Assembly: GCF_029968095.1 (NCBI RefSeq)
Contig: NZ_JASCIR010000007.1
Span: 124,001 to 188,000, forward strand
Origin: Streptomyces solicavernae
Lineage (GTDB): Bacteria > Actinomycetota > Actinomycetes > Streptomycetales > Streptomycetaceae
Direction: 5' to 3'
DNA: 64,000 nucleotides
Part shown: in pieces, positions 62,043 to 64,000 of the stretch
How the letters are laid out: each line of letters opens with the position of its first letter
Position numbering within the stretch: the first letter of the stretch is position 1
Translations under genes and position numbers: made by a program
Notes under the pieces: model-generated
The model's database searches: none
Seen by the model: only the letters and a program-made list of their open reading frames with translations
What the model was told of the DNA's origin: nothing

Positions 62043-63389
62043 CTACAGCGGCACCCGCAGCGCCCCGTCGATCAGCGCCGCCGCCTCCGCCGTGCCCGAA
62101 CAGCCGTTGCGTACGAGATGTTCGCGCACCGCGCGCAGCCGGTCCCGCAGCCGACGCGACTCCATGCCCCGCGCCTGCTCGGCCATCTCGACCGCCGTGG
62201 CCGCCGCCTTGTCCGCATCGCCCTGGCGCAGCTCGACCTGGGTGAGCACGGCGAGCCGGTGCACCCGCCCCCGGTCGTGGGCCGGGGTGTCCACGGCCGC
62301 CGTCGAGTGCTCCCGCGCCGCCGTGAGGTCGCCGAGGCTCAACAGGGCCTCCGCCACCTGTACGTTGACGAGCCCGGGCTGCACGTACCCCGTCTCGTCG
62401 GGTTCCTGGCCGCGGTGGATGCGCTCGGCCGCGGATTCGGCCCGGCGGATGCAGGACAGCGCGCTGCCGCCGTCGCCGAGGTGCGCGTACGCCTTGGCCT
62501 GCATCGCGTACAGGTCGGCCGCGAGCGCCGGGGTGAGGTGCCGGCCCGCGGCGCGCAGCGCGGCCTCCGCGAACGCCACCGCCTGCCGGAACTCCCGCAT
62601 GAAGAGCGACTGGTTGACGAGCAGCGCTATCACGTACGCCCCGAGCCCCCGGTCCCCGCTGGCCTTGGCGAGCCGCAGCGCCTGGTGGAAGTACCGCTGC
62701 GCGAGCCCGTGCGCGTCCGAGTCGTAGGCGCAGATCCCGGCGACGGCCACCAACCCTCCGGTGGCGCGGTGCAGTTGGCGCCCGGTGGCGTCGGTGTAGC
62801 AGCCGCGCAGCAGCGGGGCCGCCTCGGCGTTGAGGAAGCCGACGATGCGGGCGCGCGTCGCGATGCCGCCGGTCTTGCGGTACATCTGCTCGTAGTGCGC
62901 GCGGGCGGAGCGCAGCATGTCGATGTCGGTCATGCTGACCCGGTGCCGCCCGCCCCGGGACACGTCCACGTCCTCCGGCGGGTTCTCCCACTCCCACACG
63001 GGCATGACGGCGGGCGTTCCGGTGACGGCGGGGGCGCCGAGGAGGTGCGGGCGCTGCTGTTCGTCGGAGCGCCACAGCGCGGTGGCCCGCTCCACGAATC
63101 CGGAGAGCGTGCCGCCGGCGCCGTGCGGGTCCGTGGCGTTTGGGGGCACCCCGAGCCCGATGTCGTCGAGCGTGACGCTGCGGTGCAGGCGGCCGGCGAG
63201 CACCTCGCAGATCAGGTCGGGCACCTGGCCGCGCGGCCGCTGACCCTTCAACCACCGTGCCACGGCGGTGTGTTCGTACCGCAGGGCCAGGCCTCGGGCC
63301 TTGCCTGCCTGGTTGACATGGGCGGCCAGTCCCGCGTGGGAGACTCCGGCCTCGTCGAGGATCGCGTCGAGCAGGGTGTTGGGCTGCAT
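62043..63389 (-). CDS. NsdA-like regulator: HTH-like N-terminus with TPR-type helical C-terminus
   Basis: 448 residues. The N-terminus (about 1-75) resembles the DNA-binding-like region of streptomycete NsdA proteins: LLDAILDEAGVSHAGLAAHV, TAVARWLKGQRPRGQVPDLI and LHRSVTLDDIGLG. The C-terminal 300 residues are paired helices like tetratricopeptide repeats, for example AQRYFHQALRLAKASGDRGL and YAMQAKAYAHLGDGGSALSC. NsdA (SCO5582) negatively affects sporulation and antibiotic production in S. coelicolor; this is a paralogue-type relative, so the same role is only possible. ATG 63389 has GGAGGG upstream. Two short inverted repeats lie in its promoter region. Confidence 0.85.
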   Translation of the reverse strand: MQPNTLLDAILDEAGVSHAGLAAHVNQAGKARGLALRYEHTAVARWLKGQRPRGQVPDLICEVLAGRLHRSVTLDDIGLGVPPNATDPHGAGGTLSGFVERATALWRSDEQQRPHLLGAPAVTGTPAVMPVWEWENPPEDVDVSRGGRHRVSMTDIDMLRSARAHYEQMYRKTGGIATRARIVGFLNAEAAPLLRGCYTDATGRQLHRATGGLVAVAGICAYDSDAHGLAQRYFHQALRLAKASGDRGLGAYVIALLVNQSLFMREFRQAVAFAEAALRAAGRHLTPALAADLYAMQAKAYAHLGDGGSALSCIRRAESAAERIHRGQEPDETGYVQPGLVNVQVAEALLSLGDLTAAREHSTAAVDTPAHDRGRVHRLAVLTQVELRQGDADKAAATAVEMAEQARGMESRRLRDRLRAVREHLVRNGCSGTAEAAALIDGALRVPL

Positions 63390-63451
63390 GTGGCCCTCCG
63401 GGCTTGTCTCGCCCTCCGATGGCTCCGTGCGGTCAGCGTACTGGGACCGGC

Positions 63452-63494
63452 TTCACACGGGGTGTGAACCGAGTGCCCGTACCGGGGCGGTACG
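63452..63494. promoter_or_regulatory. Two perfect inverted repeats upstream of the NsdA-like regulator
   Basis: TTCACAC/GTGTGAA with a three-base centre (63452-63468) and CGTACC/GGTACG with a five-base centre (63478-63494), 63-105 bases before the start. Both are operator-sized and may allow autoregulation or binding by another factor. Confidence 0.5.
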
Positions 63495-63703
63495 CGCGCT
63501 GCCCGCGGCGGCCGCGGCTCGGTTGACTGGGCTCCGTCCGGTCCCCCCTGGGCCGGGTCTCTGGCCGAGCCAGAGAGGCCGGGCCGTCGGCTCCCCCCTC
63601 GACACAGCGGCGGCCCACCCACACGTCGCCCGTCGGACCGTTCTGCCAGGTACGTCCGCGGTCCGGCGGACGACGCAGGGCGTATGACGCAGGGCGGACG
63701 AGT

Positions 63704-63737
63704 GAGGGGCGCACCCGGTTTCCCAAGTGCGCCCCTC
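63704..63737 (-). terminator. Terminator of pheT
   Basis: The perfect 11-base stem GAGGGGCGCAC/GTGCGCCCCTC around 12 bases, 18 bases beyond the pheT stop. Confidence 0.8.
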
Positions 63738-63754
63738 GTCGGGGAACTTGCGCG

Positions 63755-64000
63755 CTATGCGCCGCGCACCACCGCGCCCGTCCGCTCGCCCGCGAGGGCC
63801 GCGGCGGCGTCGCGGGCCGCGCTGGCCTCGTCGACCGTCAGCGTCCGGTCGGCGGCGCGGAAGCGCAGCGCGTACGCGAGGGACTTCTTGCCCTCGCCGA
63901 GCTGCTCGCCGGTGAACACGTCGAACTGGCGGAGGGATTCGAGCAGTTCGCCCGCGCCCTCGCGCAGCGCGCGCTCGACCTCGACGGCCGGCACGTCCGC
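63755..64000 (-). CDS. pheT: Phenylalanyl-tRNA synthetase beta subunit, C-terminal part (cut by window edge)
   Basis: 82 residues reach the right edge; the frame is open to the last base. The stretch [40 protein letters not shown] and [20 protein letters not shown] is the FDX-ACB domain that ends the beta subunit and binds the tRNA-Phe anticodon region. In S. coelicolor pheS-pheT lies at this place (SCO1595-1594), supporting the call. Confidence 0.93.
   Translation of the reverse strand, partial: ADVPAVEVERALREGAGELLESLRQFDVFTGEQLGEGKKSLAYALRFRAADRTLTVDEASAARDAAAALAGERTGAVVRGA

Larger units (their letters stand above)
63390..63754. other. Intergenic region between pheT and the NsdA-like gene
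   Basis: A 365-base region with the promoter of the minus-strand regulator, at least three inverted repeats (63452-63468, 63478-63494, 63558-63576) and the pheT terminator. No convincing reading frame. Confidence 0.55.

Overview
The window is a high-GC actinobacterial chromosome segment, almost certainly from Streptomyces. SsgB and a SsgB-type neighbourhood, very GC-rich third codon positions, frequent GTG/TTG starts, leaderless starts and many families seen mainly in streptomycetes support this. From memory the gene order follows the S. coelicolor stretch from thrS (about SCO1531) through ssgB (SCO1541) and the arg genes (about SCO1570-1580) to pheT (about SCO1594). This is a core chromosomal region. 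I see no prophage, integrated plasmid, CRISPR array or antibiotic cluster. The only mobile-looking DNA is one 169-bp MITE-like element.

Layout. 1-3.3 kb: end of an unrecognised gene, a HIT-family Ap4A phosphorylase-like gene and thrS. 3.4-6.4 kb: the MITE, then a nuclease-fold DUF4365 gene coupled to a gene with an OB-like C-terminus, divergent from a DEDDh exonuclease. 6.5-9.8 kb: two identical tRNA-Val(CAC) genes bracket a SRPBCC gene and a large membrane protein. 9.9-14.1 kb: PGPGW membrane protein, ssgB, CGNR zinc-finger regulator, small membrane proteins, a DsbA-type thioredoxin-fold protein and a double GNAT. 14.2-16.7 kb: pabB-pabC (p-aminobenzoate for folate) and a five-tRNA cluster Gly-Cys-Val-Val-Val. 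16.8-21.1 kb: zf-TFIIB protein, APH-type phosphotransferase, small proteins, a Ser/Thr kinase and a frameshifted YxiG-like gene. 21.2-28.9 kb: a SpoU-type RNA methyltransferase and corrinoid genes (CysG-like cobA, a 1284-residue disordered-BluB-CobT fusion, cobL).

29-33.8 kb holds a GNAT gene and a methionine-type ABC importer (metN-metI-metQ-metQ) preceded by a 28-codon reading frame ending in a Cys/Met-rich tract, a likely attenuation leader peptide. 33.9-41.1 kb: HAD phosphatase, two membrane genes, GNAT, a small sigma-70 family protein with a decayed partial copy of its own 3' end beside it, a Tat-exported GDPD, a PlsC acyltransferase, and a tetR-MFS efflux operon with a clear palindromic operator. 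41.2-49.6 kb: arginine biosynthesis, argH apart and argC-J-B-D-R as a tightly overlapping operon, with ARG-box-like sites before argH and argC, and a pyridoxamine-oxidase-like gene and a BASS symporter between them.

49.7-64 kb: SMI1/KNR4 protein, TerB protein, monomeric isocitrate dehydrogenase, a histidine-phosphatase fold lacking both catalytic histidines, GNAT, a MocR regulator and an EamA exporter whose start codons overlap on opposite strands, DUF1918, a secreted DUF187-type glycoside hydrolase, a 3-hydroxyacyl-CoA dehydrogenase, a small anchored coiled-coil protein, a NUDIX hydrolase, an NsdA-like regulator and the 3' end of pheT. Many intergenic regions carry short tandem repeats and strong hairpin terminators. 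Family assignments were made by eye from translated sequence, without database searches.
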